Source: Gammaproteobacteria bacterium (GTDB lineage: Bacteria; Pseudomonadota; Gammaproteobacteria; Burkholderiales; Burkholderiaceae_C). From it: 64,000 nt of DNA. Shown piece after piece: positions 1 through 9,357 of the stretch (the stretch's first letter is position 1; the number at the start of each line of letters is the position of its first letter). Both the position numbers and the translations under genes were made by a program. The DNA lies in assembly GCA_018815325.1 (NCBI GenBank), contig JAHIYE010000020.1:310001-374000 (forward strand). The letters are read 5' to 3'. The notes under the pieces were generated by a model, which made no database searches, was not told the DNA's origin, and saw only the letters and a list, made by a program, of their open reading frames with translations.

Positions 1-42
1 GTGCTGGGCACTGGCGTAGCCGGTCATGCTGTAAACTGGCAT
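1..42 (-). CDS. yicC: YicC/YloC family endoribonuclease, N-terminal fragment
   Basis: Only the first 14 codons are in the window; the rest lies beyond the left edge. The minus strand reads MPVYSMTGYASAQH from an ATG at 42. The MTGYA stretch is the hallmark N-terminus of YicC-family proteins, which act as endoribonucleases/RNA-turnover factors. The context agrees: yicC is commonly a neighbour of rph and of a kinase/phosphatase pair in betaproteobacteria, and here it is divergent from that block. The call rests on 14 residues plus synteny, so it is good but not certain. The 79 bp between this start and the kinase start at 122 must hold both divergent promoters; no clear box was recognised. Confidence 0.78.
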   Translation of the reverse strand, partial: MPVYSMTGYASAQH

Positions 43-121
43 GGCAATATTCGGGTCAGTGGAACGTGCCTGAGAATAACACCCGGTTCCTGCCGATCCC
101 AGGAGCGATTGCCTCAAATTT

Positions 122-1132
122 ATGTCAAAGGTCAAACCAGCACCGCTGCCCCCTGATACCGTGATCGGCGGTTATCGCATTGTCCGCAAGGTGGCCGCCG
201 GTGGTTTTGGCGTGGTCTATCTGGCGCTGGACCCTGAAGGGCAACAGGTTGCTGTCAAGGAGTACCTGCCCTCATCCCTGGCGACGCGCGCTCCGGGTGA
301 GCTGCTGCCCATGGTGCAGAACGACAAGCTGCCCTTGTACCGCCTGGGTCTCAAGAGCTTCTTCGAGGAGGGCAGGTCGCTGGCCCAGATATCCCACCCT
401 TCCGTGGTGAGTGTGCTCAACTTCTTCCGCGAGAACGACACGGTCTACATGGTGATGAACTACCTGGAGGGCGCGGCCCTGCAGGATTTCATCATCACCG
501 CACGTGACCTGAAGCGGCAGAAAGTGTTCCGCGAGTCCACCATCCGCTCCCTGTTTGATGAAATCCTGCGCGGCTTGCGCATCGTGCACCAGCACAAGAT
601 GTTGCATCTGGACATCAAGCCGGCCAATATATTTGTAACGGATGACAATAAATCGGTGCTGATCGACTTCGGCGCTGCTCGCGAGGTGTTGAGCAAGGAG
701 GGCAACTTCGTGCGCCCCATGTACACGCCTGGCTTTGCCGCCCCCGAGATGTACCGGCGTGATGCCTCCATGGGGCCCTGGACGGACATCTACGCCATCG
801 GTGCCTGCATCTATGCCTGCATGAAGGGCTTTCCGCCCAACGAGGCGCCGCAACGGCTCGAGAAAGACCGTATCGGCATCGCCCTGGCGCGTCTGCGCGG
901 GGTGTATTCAGACAACCTCATCGAGGTCGTCGAGTGGTGCATGTCGCTGGACCCGCTGTCGCGTCCGCAGTCGGTGTTCACGCTGCAGAAGGAGCTCAGC
1001 CGTGAGGGCGAGCGTCGCTACAGCAAACTCACGGTGACAGAAAAAGTCAGGCTGCAGTTTGACAACATGATGTCTGACGGCAAGAAGAAAAGTGTCAAGA
1101 GCGCCACCGGCAAGGGTGACAAAGTCAAATGA
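122..1132 (+). CDS. Serine/threonine protein kinase (Hanks type, soluble)
   Basis: Eukaryotic-like Ser/Thr kinase that transfers phosphate from ATP to protein Ser/Thr residues. A glycine-rich loop AAGGFG lies at residues 25-30 and the ATP-anchoring lysine is K46 in VAVKEYLP. The catalytic loop is HLDIKPAN at 162-169, with D164 as base and HLD in place of HRD. The magnesium motif is DFG at 182-184, followed by FAAPE. No membrane segment or extracellular sensor domain follows the kinase fold; the tail is short and basic (many Lys). Its last four bases overlap the start of a PP2C phosphatase, so the two are translationally coupled and form an opposing kinase/phosphatase switch. Substrates are unknown. 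Confidence 0.93.
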   Translation: MSKVKPAPLPPDTVIGGYRIVRKVAAGGFGVVYLALDPEGQQVAVKEYLPSSLATRAPGELLPMVQNDKLPLYRLGLKSFFEEGRSLAQISHPSVVSVLNFFRENDTVYMVMNYLEGAALQDFIITARDLKRQKVFRESTIRSLFDEILRGLRIVHQHKMLHLDIKPANIFVTDDNKSVLIDFGAAREVLSKEGNFVRPMYTPGFAAPEMYRRDASMGPWTDIYAIGACIYACMKGFPPNEAPQRLEKDRIGIALARLRGVYSDNLIEVVEWCMSLDPLSRPQSVFTLQKELSREGERRYSKLTVTEKVRLQFDNMMSDGKKKSVKSATGKGDKVK

Positions 1133-2046
1133 AATTTTCCATCTTCCAAGTCAGTCGCAAGGGTGGGCGTGGCAGCAATGAAGACCGCATGGGCTATTGC
1201 TACACCCGTGGTTCGGGCATCTTCCTGCTGGCCGACGGCATGGGCGGGCATCCCGAGGGCGAGGTGGCGGCCCAGCTGGCGCTGCAAACTATCTCGGCGA
1301 TGTTCCAGAACGAGGCGCGGCCGATCATCAATGACATCCCCGCCTTCCTGTCCTCGGCCGTGATGGCAGCACACCGCCAGATCCTGCGCTACGGGCTGGA
1401 AAAAGGCATGCACGACACCCCCCGCACCACGCTGGTGGTGGCCCTTCTGCAAGAGGGCACCATCACCTGGCTGCATTGTGGCGATTCACGGCTGTACCTG
1501 GTGCGTGGGGAGGATTTGCTGATACGCACCCGCGATCATTCCTACATCGAGCAGCGCCAGGGTGCCGGCCTTGACAGCAAGTCCAGCGAGTACCTGAACC
1601 GCAACATACTCTTCACCTGCCTGGGCTCCCCGACCAAACCCGTGTTCGACATTGGCGGGCCGGTCAACCTGCAGCAGCATGACAAGATCATGCTGTGTTC
1701 CGACGGCTTGTGGAGCAGCGTGACCGATGCCGAGATCACCTATCACCTCGAGCACCAGCCGGTGGCCGATGCGGTGCCCGATCTGGTGGAAAAGGCTTTG
1801 CGCAAAGCCGGTGACAGCAGCGACAACGTTACCGTGATTGCACTGGAGTGGGAGACGCCCGACACCGTGTTCGAGTCCACTCTGGGCACCATCTCCACCG
1901 ACACCATCCGTGACGGTGTGTTCGCCTCCACGGTGCAGGCCGGTGGGCTGGACCCCATGGAGGTTGATCTGGACGAGGAGGCCATCGAGCGCTCCATTGC
2001 CGAGATCAACGAAGCGATCCGGCGCACCGCCGCCAAACGGGCCTGA
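1129..2046 (+). CDS. PP2C-family serine/threonine phosphatase
   Basis: Metal-dependent protein Ser/Thr phosphatase, the predicted partner that reverses the upstream kinase. The PP2C metal ligands and motifs are in order: D19 (NEDR), D36 in ADGMGG, GDS with D119, SDG with D192 and DN with D232. After the catalytic core (about residue 245) there is an acidic C-terminal extension of about 60 residues with no recognisable domain. The ATG overlaps the kinase stop as ATGA. The product is cytoplasmic, with no signal peptide or membrane segment. Confidence 0.93.
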   Translation: MKFSIFQVSRKGGRGSNEDRMGYCYTRGSGIFLLADGMGGHPEGEVAAQLALQTISAMFQNEARPIINDIPAFLSSAVMAAHRQILRYGLEKGMHDTPRTTLVVALLQEGTITWLHCGDSRLYLVRGEDLLIRTRDHSYIEQRQGAGLDSKSSEYLNRNILFTCLGSPTKPVFDIGGPVNLQQHDKIMLCSDGLWSSVTDAEITYHLEHQPVADAVPDLVEKALRKAGDSSDNVTVIALEWETPDTVFESTLGTISTDTIRDGVFASTVQAGGLDPMEVDLDEEAIERSIAEINEAIRRTAAKRA

Positions 2047-2089
2047 GCGCGACGCGACGCTGGTTCAACGTTTTCCGGGCAAGGACATC

Positions 2090-2818
2090 ATGAGCGAATT
2101 TCTCCGAAGCGGTGGCCGTGCCGCCAATCAGTTGCGCCCGGTGCGCATCACACGTGGCTACACCATCCATGCCGAGGGTTCGGTGCTGATCGAGTTCGGC
2201 CATACCAAGGTGCTGTGCACCGCCTCGGTGGAAGAAAAAGTGCCACCCCACAAGCGCGGCAGCGGCGAGGGCTGGGTCACCGCCGAATACGGCATGCTGC
2301 CCCGCGCCACCCACAGCCGCAATGACCGTGAGGCCGCTCGCGGCAAGCAAAGCGGTCGCACGCAGGAAATCCAGCGCCTCATTGGCCGCTCGATGCGCGC
2401 CGTGTTTGACCTCAAACAGCTGGGCGAGCGCACCATCCAGCTTGACTGCGATGTGCTGCAGGCCGATGGCGGCACCCGTACCGCAGCTATCACCGGCGCA
2501 TTCGTGGCGGCACAGGACGCGGTGAATCACCTGCTGGCGCAGGGCAAGCTGATGGCTTCCCCCATCACGGCAGCGGTGGCCGCCATCTCCGTCGGCATCG
2601 TGCAGGGCACGCCCGTGCTTGATCTGGAGTACACCGAAGACGCTGCCTGTGACACCGACATGAATGTGGTGATGACGGGCGCCGGCCATTTTGTGGAAGT
2701 GCAGGGAACGGCCGAGGGCGCCGCGTTTTCGCGCAAGGAGATGGATGCCTTGCTCGGCCTGGCTGAAAAAGGCATTACCGAGCTGATGACGCTGCAGCAG
2801 CAATCACTGCAAAAATAA
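2090..2818 (+). CDS. rph: Ribonuclease PH
   Basis: Phosphorolytic 3'-5' exoribonuclease that trims the 3' ends of tRNA precursors. The N-terminus ([18 protein letters not shown]) matches the family, as do [27 protein letters not shown], the RNA-binding RxxxR region and [12 protein letters not shown]. At 242 residues the length is normal for RNase PH. An open frame extends upstream to 1838 inside the phosphatase gene, but the ATG at 2090 begins exactly where the family begins. The gene lies 43 bp after the phosphatase, probably in the same transcript. Its last codons overlap a copy of the dispersed 42-bp repeat. Confidence 0.97.
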   Translation: MSEFLRSGGRAANQLRPVRITRGYTIHAEGSVLIEFGHTKVLCTASVEEKVPPHKRGSGEGWVTAEYGMLPRATHSRNDREAARGKQSGRTQEIQRLIGRSMRAVFDLKQLGERTIQLDCDVLQADGGTRTAAITGAFVAAQDAVNHLLAQGKLMASPITAAVAAISVGIVQGTPVLDLEYTEDAACDTDMNVVMTGAGHFVEVQGTAEGAAFSRKEMDALLGLAEKGITELMTLQQQSLQK

Positions 2819-2847
2819 TAGCAGGTTGCGTATATTTTATAAGGGCT
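2806..2847 (+). repeat. Dispersed 42-bp element, copy 1
   Basis: Reads ACT-N9-ATAGC-N7-GTAT-N10-GGCT, with the same internal spacing as the copies at 16626, 22805 and 50191. This copy starts inside the last codons of rph, supplies its stop codon and runs into the rph-rdgB gap. It is AT-rich compared with the flanks. Confidence 0.7.
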
Positions 2848-2860
2848 ACAGCCTATTTTA

Positions 2861-3463
2861 ATGATGAAAATTGTTCTGGCATCCAATAACAAGGGCAAGC
2901 TCGTTGAGCTGCAGGCCATGCTCGCGCCGCTGGGCGCCGAGCTGGTGCGCCAGGGTGATCTGGGCATCTCCGAGGCCGAGGAGCCGCACCGTACCTTTGT
3001 CGAAAACGCGCTGGCCAAGGCGCGCCATGCGGCCCAGCACAGCGGCCTGCCCGCGCTGGCGGACGACGCCGGGCTGTGCGTGGATGCGTTTGGCGGCCTG
3101 CCCGGCGTGGACACGGCTTTCTACGCCATGCAGTACGGCTACACCAAGGGTGACGACAACAATGTGCGCGCGCTGCTGGAGCAGATGCAGGGCCTGGACA
3201 ATCGGCGCGCGGCGATGGTCAGCACCCTGGTGGCCGTGCGCAGCCCGCAGGACCCCGAGCCCCTGATTGCCGTGGGGCGCGTGGTGGGCGAGATCAGCCG
3301 TGAGCCCCGGGGCAGCAATGGCTTCGGCTTCGACCCGGTGATGTTCATCCCCGAATTCGGCAAAACCTTTGCAGAGTTGCCGGTCGAGGTCAAGAATGCC
3401 CACAGTCACCGTGGCCGCGCTGCGGCGGCCATGCTGGCGCTGATGCGCGAGCGCTGGCTGTGA
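2861..3463 (+). CDS. rdgB: XTP/dITP pyrophosphatase (RdgB/HAM1)
   Basis: House-cleaning nucleotide pyrophosphatase that hydrolyses dITP, dXTP and ITP to monophosphates and so keeps deaminated purines out of DNA and RNA. The N-terminal substrate motif is SNNKGK, followed by the metal-binding acidic stretch LADDAGLCVDA and GGLPGVDTAFYA. The C-terminal FGFDPVM and SHRGRA motifs complete the family pattern. At 200 residues it is full length. There are two consecutive ATG codons, at 2861 and 2864, and either may be used. The rph-rdgB-hemW order is a common proteobacterial arrangement. Confidence 0.96.
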   Translation: MMKIVLASNNKGKLVELQAMLAPLGAELVRQGDLGISEAEEPHRTFVENALAKARHAAQHSGLPALADDAGLCVDAFGGLPGVDTAFYAMQYGYTKGDDNNVRALLEQMQGLDNRRAAMVSTLVAVRSPQDPEPLIAVGRVVGEISREPRGSNGFGFDPVMFIPEFGKTFAELPVEVKNAHSHRGRAAAAMLALMRERWL

Positions 3464-3484
3464 AGCTGTGGGTGTGAGCCGGGC

Positions 3485-4723
3485 ATGACAGAGCCGATAC
3501 GCATCGTCAGTGAGTCGCCACCAGCTGCCGGCGTGCCCGTGCGTGACATCCAGCACTACTTGCGACCGGGCACGCTGCAACTGGGCAGCCTGCCACCGCT
3601 ATCGCTCTATGTGCACCTGCCCTGGTGCCTGAAGAAGTGCCCGTACTGCGACTTCAACTCGCACGAGATGCGTCCGGATCAATTGCCCGAGCAGCGCTAC
3701 ATCGACGCCGTGGTGGCCGACCTGGAAGCCGCGCTGCCGCTCGTGTGGGGCCGCACCATCCACAGCATCTTCATCGGTGGCGGCACGCCCAGCCTGTTTT
3801 CGCCGCGGGCCATCGACCGCCTGCTGGGTGACATACGTGCGCGGCTCAAACTGGAAGCCGATTGCGAGATCACGCTCGAGGCCAATCCCGGCACTTTCGA
3901 GAAAGACCGTTTCAAGGCCTTTCGCAGTGCGGGCGTGACGCGCCTGTCGGTGGGCGTGCAGAGCTTCAACGACGAGCACCTCAAGGCCCTGGGCCGCGTG
4001 CATGACCGGGCCCAGGCCATCGCGGCAGTGGAAGAGGCCGCGCAGGCCTTCGACACCTTCAACCTCGACATCATGTATGCGCTGCCCGGGCAGACCCCCG
4101 AGGAGCTGGCGCAGGACATGCGCACCGCGCTGGCGTTGGGCCCGCCACACATCTCGATCTACCACCTCACCATCGAGCCCAACACCTACTTCGCCAAGTT
4201 CCCGCCTGTCATTCCCGAGGACGACACGGCCTATGCCATGCTCGACCAGATCACCGAGATGACCGGCGTCGCGGGCCTCAGCCGCTACGAAATCTCGGCC
4301 TATGCGCGCGAAGGCCACCGTTGCTGGCACAACCTCAACTACTGGCAGTTTGGCGACTACCTTGGCATTGGCGCCGGCGCGCACAGCAAGCTCAGCTTTG
4401 CGCACCGCGTGGTGCGCCAGGTGCGCTTTCGCGAGCCGCGCCTGTACATGGAGAAAGCCCTGGCCGGGCAATGCATCGCGCTGGAAGAGGAGGTGAGCCG
4501 TGCCGACCTGCCCTTCGAGTACATGCTCAACGCCCTGCGGCTCAGGGGGGGCTTTGCGCTGGCCGAGTTCACCGAGCGCACGGGCCTGGCCATCACGGCG
4601 ATTCAAAAAGGGCTGGAAGAGGCCGAGCGCAAGGGCCTGATCGAACGCGACTTCGCGCGCGTGCGGCCCACTGAGCGGGGCTTTGACTTTCTCAGCGACC
4701 TGCAGGCCCTGTTTCTCGCGTAG
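3485..4723 (+). CDS. hemW: Radical SAM family heme chaperone HemW
   Basis: Oxygen-independent coproporphyrinogen-oxidase-like radical SAM protein, now regarded as a heme chaperone for respiratory enzymes. The [4Fe-4S]-binding CxxxCxxC motif is C48, C52, C55 followed by DFNSHE, as in HemW. The SAM-binding GGGTPS, the EANP stretch and the C-terminal HemN-like domain are present. At 412 residues it is typical. It follows rdgB by 21 bp and is probably cotranscribed. HemW rather than HemN is inferred from length, motif and neighbours. Confidence 0.92.
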   Translation: MTEPIRIVSESPPAAGVPVRDIQHYLRPGTLQLGSLPPLSLYVHLPWCLKKCPYCDFNSHEMRPDQLPEQRYIDAVVADLEAALPLVWGRTIHSIFIGGGTPSLFSPRAIDRLLGDIRARLKLEADCEITLEANPGTFEKDRFKAFRSAGVTRLSVGVQSFNDEHLKALGRVHDRAQAIAAVEEAAQAFDTFNLDIMYALPGQTPEELAQDMRTALALGPPHISIYHLTIEPNTYFAKFPPVIPEDDTAYAMLDQITEMTGVAGLSRYEISAYAREGHRCWHNLNYWQFGDYLGIGAGAHSKLSFAHRVVRQVRFREPRLYMEKALAGQCIALEEEVSRADLPFEYMLNALRLRGGFALAEFTERTGLAITAIQKGLEEAERKGLIERDFARVRPTERGFDFLSDLQALFLA

Positions 4724-4813
4724 CTGGACCACCCGGTGGACCACTTGGCTGTGGCACGTTAAAGTCAGCTGCATATGTCACTGGCCAGTGACAGGGATCA
4801 GGAGAATGCTTGC

Positions 4814-5497
4814 ATGTTTGCGGTGTATGGGATTGAAGGACCATTGTTTCGCGGATCGCTGGAAGATTTGCGCCGGGTCGAGGCCGTGCGCGCCGTGGCC
4901 CGAACACGGGCCCTGCCTTCCTCTCGTCGCAGCCGGGGCGCGGCCGAGTTCACCGAGATCCTCGATGAGGTTCACCATGGGGCGATCACAGCAGCGCACC
5001 ACAGTCCCGGCCACAACCCGTTGGCCGCTTACGTGGAGACCGGGCACCCCCATCTGCCACGCCATCCCTTGACCCTGGTGCGCGACATCATGAGTCGCAA
5101 CGTCATCACCGTGGCCCTGGACAGCGAGGTGCAACAGGCCTGGCGACTGCTGGCCAGCGAGGGCGTCGGCCAGGCGCCGGTGGTCACCGCATCGGGTGCG
5201 CTGGTGGGGCTGCTGTCGCGCGCAGACCTGCTGCACCCTGAGCAGTTGCCTTCGCCCGAGGCAAGCGCGCTGGTCTGGCGCACGCTGTTGACACAGCCTG
5301 TGGCGGAGTTGATGTGGACACCCATTCCCAGCGTGGCCGAAGAAACCGACATCCGGCAGCTAGCCAGCGTGTTGCTCGACAACGGCCTGCCGGGCTTGCC
5401 GGTGGCCGATGAGGAAGGCGTGGTGACGGGCTTTGTCTCGCGCTCGGACATCCTGCGTGCGGTGGTGACTGATCCGCCGCTTGATTTGTGGGGCTGA
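4814..5497 (+). CDS. CBS-domain-pair protein
   Basis: A 227-residue cytoplasmic protein with two tandem CBS domains in its C-terminal two thirds. The first begins at RDIMSRNVITVALDSEV and the second at VAELMWTPIPSVAEETDI; each ends in a typical GLLSRADLL or GFVSRSDILRAVV strand-helix. CBS pairs bind adenosyl ligands and often sense energy or redox state. The N-terminal about 85 residues (MFAVYGIEGPLFRG onward) are not a domain I recognise. The ATG at 4814 has a GGAG eight bases upstream and is preferred over the in-frame ATG at 4775. No catalytic domain is attached, so the partner is unknown. Confidence 0.85.
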   Translation: MFAVYGIEGPLFRGSLEDLRRVEAVRAVARTRALPSSRRSRGAAEFTEILDEVHHGAITAAHHSPGHNPLAAYVETGHPHLPRHPLTLVRDIMSRNVITVALDSEVQQAWRLLASEGVGQAPVVTASGALVGLLSRADLLHPEQLPSPEASALVWRTLLTQPVAELMWTPIPSVAEETDIRQLASVLLDNGLPGLPVADEEGVVTGFVSRSDILRAVVTDPPLDLWG

Positions 5498-5501
5498 GTC
5501 A

Positions 5502-6554
5502 ATGAGGCAAGGTCTGCGCCTGCCCGGTGTGTCGGCCGCACTCGGTGCTGCACTGCTGTTTGGCGCGGGCACACCGCTGGCCAAGTGGCTGCTGGAGGCT
5601 GTGAGCCCCTGGCTGCTGGCGGGGCTGCTTTATCTGGGCTCGGGCGTGGGGCTGACTCTGTACCGGTATGTCAGCCATGCACCTGCGGTGCGTCTGCAGC
5701 GAGGCGAGTTGCCCTGGTTGTTGGGGGCGGTGCTGGCGGGTGGCGTGATCGCGCCAGTGCTGTTGATGCTGGGGCTGAGTGGCATGCCCGCTTCAGGTGC
5801 GTCGCTCCTGCTCAATGCCGAGGGCGTGTTCACCGCGCTGCTGGCCTGGTTCGTTTTCCGGGAAAACTTTGACCGGCGCATTGCCCTGGGTATGGTCGCC
5901 ATCCTGGCCGGGGCCATGGTCTTGAGCTGGCCCGGTGAAGCGCAGTTTGCAGGCGTCTGGCCCGCGCTGGCCGTGCTCGGGGCCTGCCTGGCCTGGGGCG
6001 TGGACAACAACCTCACGCGCAAGATCGCGCTCACGGATGCCTCCTGGCTTGCCAGCATCAAGGGTCTGGTGGCTGGCCCGGTAAACCTCGGCCTGGCCTT
6101 CATCGCCGGGGCCACGCTGCCGCCATGGCCCCATGTAGGTGGCGCACTGCTGGTTGGTTTTTTTGCTTACGGCGTGAGCCTGGCCTTGTTCGTGGTGGGC
6201 TTGCGGCACCTGGGCACGGCACGAACCGGAGCGTATTTTTCAGTAGCGCCCTTTGTGGGTGCCCTACTGGCGCTGGCGCTGGGTGAAGCGCTGACGCTGC
6301 CGCTGCTGGTGGCAGGGGCTTTGATGGCGCTGGGTCTGTGGTTGCACCTGACCGAGCGGCATGAACATGTGCATGTCCATACGCCACTGGCGCACACACA
6401 TGAACACAGCCATGATGTGCACCATCAGCACGAGCACAGTGAGCCCATGCCGCTGGGCAGCACGCACAGCCACCCTCACCAGCACACGCCCATGACCCAT
6501 TCCCATCCGCATTTCCCGGATGCCCATCATCAGCATGGGCATCGGGACAGTTGA
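5502..6554 (+). CDS. EamA/DMT-superfamily permease with histidine-rich tail
   Basis: Inner-membrane drug/metabolite transporter with about ten hydrophobic segments arranged as two EamA repeats (residues about 5-285). Unusually, the membrane domain is followed by a tail of about 60 residues crowded with His, beginning ERHEHVHVHTPLAHTH. It could bind Ni, Co, Zn or Cu. Ordinary EamA amino-acid or metabolite exporters lack such a tail, so a metal-related role is possible but only inferred. The ATG at 5502 is preferred because it aligns with the first membrane helix; the in-frame ATG at 5481 lies deeper in the CBS gene. Either way, the gene start sits at or overlaps the CBS gene's 3' end. Confidence 0.85.
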   Translation: MRQGLRLPGVSAALGAALLFGAGTPLAKWLLEAVSPWLLAGLLYLGSGVGLTLYRYVSHAPAVRLQRGELPWLLGAVLAGGVIAPVLLMLGLSGMPASGASLLLNAEGVFTALLAWFVFRENFDRRIALGMVAILAGAMVLSWPGEAQFAGVWPALAVLGACLAWGVDNNLTRKIALTDASWLASIKGLVAGPVNLGLAFIAGATLPPWPHVGGALLVGFFAYGVSLALFVVGLRHLGTARTGAYFSVAPFVGALLALALGEALTLPLLVAGALMALGLWLHLTERHEHVHVHTPLAHTHEHSHDVHHQHEHSEPMPLGSTHSHPHQHTPMTHSHPHFPDAHHQHGHRDS

Positions 6555-6567
6555 GGCGGTGGGTGGC

Positions 6568-7515
6568 TTATTTCAGCAGGGCCCGGTAGCCCATCAAATC
6601 GGTTTTTTCGGGTTTGATGGTCTCGATTTTCTCGCGTGAGCAGATGTATTCTGGCCGCGGCGCCTGGTTACAAAACGGCTCCGTGACGCGGTTGCTCATG
6701 GCGTTGTAGACCACAAAGACATTCGAGCGGGGCGAAGGCGTGATGTTCGAGTTTGAGCCGTGCATGGTGTTGCAGTCGAACACGATCACCGAGCCGGGCT
6801 GGCTCACCGCGCTGACGATGCCGCCACGTTGCGCCAGTTCGGCCAGCGTCTCGTCGGTTGGCACGCCATATTCCTGCTTTTTCAGCGAGGTCTTGAAATG
6901 GTTGGCAGGCGTCTCGCCCGTACACACCGCAAACGACTTGTGCGAGCCCGGGATCAGCATCAGCGGGCCGTTGTCGGGCGTGTTCGCCGTCAGCGTGATG
7001 GACATGCTCAGGGCGCGCATGCGGGGCATGCCATCCTCCACATGCCAGGTCTCGAAGTCGGAGTGCCAGTAGAACTCCTTGCCGCGAAAACCGGGCTTGT
7101 AGTTCAGGCGCGACTGGTGGATGTACACCTCATCATCCAGCAGGTCGCCAGCGATGTTCACCAGGCGCGGGTCACGCACCAGGCGCGAGAACAGGGGGCT
7201 GGCGGCATGCACGCGAAAGATCGAGCGCACGTCGCCACTGCCGGGCTCGGTGATCACCTCACCCGAGCGTTTGATGTCTTCGCTGCCCAGCAGGCGAGTG
7301 GCATCGCGCAAAAAGCAGTCGATCTCGGCCTGGCTGAACACCTCCGGCAGAATCAAAAAACCGTCGCGCTCGTAAGCCTCGAGCTGCGGCGCCGTCAGGC
7401 CGCTGGCAGTTTTCGCATCGGCCGAGCCGTACACCACGGGGTCATGCCGTGGCAAGAATTCTGCGGACCTGCCCGCCCGGGATGGGTATTGATCAGTGGT
7501 AGTGGTAGTCAGCAT
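6568..7515 (-). CDS. ectD: Ectoine hydroxylase EctD
   Basis: Fe(II)/2-oxoglutarate-dependent dioxygenase that converts ectoine to 5-hydroxyectoine. The signature segment FYWHSDFETWHVEDGMP is present and supplies the His and Asp iron ligands; the distal His is in CNTMHGSNS. RSNVFVVYN, which contributes to 2-oxoglutarate binding, follows. The ATG at 7515 is chosen because an AGGAG lies about ten bases upstream; the in-frame ATG at 7548 would cover that ribosome-binding site. It is the last gene of ectABCD, 50 bp after ectC. It converges on the EamA gene, whose stop is only 13 bp away. Confidence 0.96.
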   Translation of the reverse strand: MLTTTTTDQYPSRAGRSAEFLPRHDPVVYGSADAKTASGLTAPQLEAYERDGFLILPEVFSQAEIDCFLRDATRLLGSEDIKRSGEVITEPGSGDVRSIFRVHAASPLFSRLVRDPRLVNIAGDLLDDEVYIHQSRLNYKPGFRGKEFYWHSDFETWHVEDGMPRMRALSMSITLTANTPDNGPLMLIPGSHKSFAVCTGETPANHFKTSLKKQEYGVPTDETLAELAQRGGIVSAVSQPGSVIVFDCNTMHGSNSNITPSPRSNVFVVYNAMSNRVTEPFCNQAPRPEYICSREKIETIKPEKTDLMGYRALLK

Positions 7516-7565
7516 CACCAGTTCTTCTCCTTGTCTAGCTTGGTTCACAGTTCACGCCAGCTGCG

Positions 7566-7964
7566 TTATGCCGTCACCGCCTCGGCGCTGAGTTCATAGG
7601 CACCATCGGGGTTGTGCACCTCTTTGCCGTGCAGCGGCGGGTTGAAGACGCAGGCCATCTGCATTTCCTCGAAGGCCCGCAGCACGTGCTTGTCGTGCTT
7701 GTCCAGCGCGTAGACCGTGCCGGGCCTGATCGGGTGCACCACGCCATCGGCCTCGTTCCGGATCTCGCCGCTGCCGCTGATGCAGTAGACCGCTTCCAGG
7801 TGGTTCTGGTAGTGCATATGCAACTCGGCATCACGGTAAATCGTGGTGATGTGAAACGAGAACCCCATCTGGTCGTTGCGCAGCAGCAGGCGTGTGCTTT
7901 CCCAGCCCTTGCTGACAACCCTGCGCTCGCTCTTGCGCGCCTCATCAAGTGATCTGACAATCAT
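7566..7964 (-). CDS. ectC: L-ectoine synthase EctC
   Basis: Cupin-fold enzyme that cyclises N-gamma-acetyl-L-2,4-diaminobutyrate to ectoine. The start [16 protein letters not shown] is the standard EctC N-terminus. The cupin motifs are visible in [16 protein letters not shown] and [17 protein letters not shown]. At 132 residues the length is normal. The ATG at 7964 has GGAG six bases upstream; the frame remains open upstream to 8084 but without family similarity. It lies 85 bp downstream of ectB. Confidence 0.97.
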   Translation of the reverse strand: MIVRSLDEARKSERRVVSKGWESTRLLLRNDQMGFSFHITTIYRDAELHMHYQNHLEAVYCISGSGEIRNEADGVVHPIRPGTVYALDKHDKHVLRAFEEMQMACVFNPPLHGKEVHNPDGAYELSAEAVTA

Positions 7965-8049
7965 GTTCTTCTCCGTATCTGTATCTATATCTGTCGGTTT
8001 GTCGGTTTGTTTGTTTGCATCAGTCGACCGCAGCCGTGCTGCGACGATG

Positions 8050-9357
8050 TCAGTTCCTTGTGGTGGCGGTTTCCAGGTCGCCATCTTTCGCCGGCTTGGT
8101 AGCCACTTCCTTGCAAATCTCGCGCATGCTGGCTTCCACGATGTCGAGGCCGCGCTTGAGCGACTCGTCCGAAATGGTCAGCGGGCAGAAGAACTTGAGC
8201 ACATGGTCGTCAGAGCCGCAGGTTTCAATCACCACGCCCTTCTCGAAAGCACGGAGTGAAATCGCCCCGGCCATATCGCCGGTACCGCAATCGATACCCT
8301 GGAACATGCCCATGCCCTTGGTGCTGAAGCGCCCGTTGCCGTACTTGGTGGCCATCTGGTCCAGGCGGGTCGACACCACGCGGCTCTTGCGGCCCACTTC
8401 ACGCGAGAAGCTGTCATCGGACCAGTAGTGGTTGATGGCCGCTGTCGCCGTCTGGAAGGCCAGGTTGTTGCCGCGGAAGGTGCCGTTGTGCTCGCCGGGT
8501 TCCCAATCGTCCAGGTCCGGGCGGATCAGCACCACGGCCATGGGCAGGCCGTAGCCGCTCAGGGATTTGGACAGGGTCACCATGTCGGGCTTGATGCCAG
8601 CCTGCTCAAAGCTGAAGAAGGTACCCGTGCGGCCGCAGCCCGCCTGGATGTCGTCCACGATCAGCAGGATCTCGTGGCGGCGGCACACCTGCTCCAGCGC
8701 ACGCAGCCATTCGTAGCTCGCCACGTTGAGGCCACCTTCGCCCTGCACGGTTTCCACCACCACGGCGGCCGGCTTGTCGATACCGCTGCTGCCATCGCGC
8801 AAGGCCTTGTCGAGGTATTCCGTCGTATCAACCGACTGGCCCAGGTAGCCGTCGTAGGGCATGCGCGTGACACCCGTCAGCAGTGTGCCGGCGCCACCGC
8901 GGTGGTGCGAGTTGCCGGTCGCGGCCAGCGCGCCCAGGCTGACGCCATGGAAGCCATTGGTGAAGGACACAATGGTCTGGCGGCCGGTGACCTTGCGGGC
9001 CAGCTTCAAGGCCGCTTCGATGGCATTGGTGCCCGTGGGGCCGGTGAACTGGATGCGGTAGTCCATGCCGCGCGGGGCGAATATCTTGTCGCGCATGGCC
9101 TCCAGAAAGTCGGACTTGGCCTGGGTATGCATGTCCAGCCCATGGGTCACGCCATCACGCTCGATGTACTCGATCAGCACCTTTTTGAAGACGGGGTTGT
9201 TGTGGCCGTAGTTCAGCGTGCCGGCACCGGCCAGAAAGTCCAGGTACTCACGGCCATCGGTGTCAAACAGGAACTCGCCCTGCGCCTTGTCGAACACACA
9301 CGAAAAGGAGCGGCAATAGCTGCGAACCTTCGATTCCATTTGGTTAAAGATTTTCAT
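8050..9357 (-). CDS. ectB: Diaminobutyrate--2-oxoglutarate transaminase EctB
   Basis: PLP-dependent class III aminotransferase that converts L-aspartate semialdehyde and glutamate to L-2,4-diaminobutyrate, the first committed step of ectoine synthesis. Visible family features are the N-terminal [32 protein letters not shown], the cofactor-contacting [17 protein letters not shown] and the PLP-binding lysine in [10 protein letters not shown]. At 435 residues it is full length. The ATG at 9357 lies inside the 3' end of ectA (14-bp overlap), consistent with translational coupling. Confidence 0.97.
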   Translation of the reverse strand: MKIFNQMESKVRSYCRSFSCVFDKAQGEFLFDTDGREYLDFLAGAGTLNYGHNNPVFKKVLIEYIERDGVTHGLDMHTQAKSDFLEAMRDKIFAPRGMDYRIQFTGPTGTNAIEAALKLARKVTGRQTIVSFTNGFHGVSLGALAATGNSHHRGGAGTLLTGVTRMPYDGYLGQSVDTTEYLDKALRDGSSGIDKPAAVVVETVQGEGGLNVASYEWLRALEQVCRRHEILLIVDDIQAGCGRTGTFFSFEQAGIKPDMVTLSKSLSGYGLPMAVVLIRPDLDDWEPGEHNGTFRGNNLAFQTATAAINHYWSDDSFSREVGRKSRVVSTRLDQMATKYGNGRFSTKGMGMFQGIDCGTGDMAGAISLRAFEKGVVIETCGSDDHVLKFFCPLTISDESLKRGLDIVEASMREICKEVATKPAKDGDLETATTRN

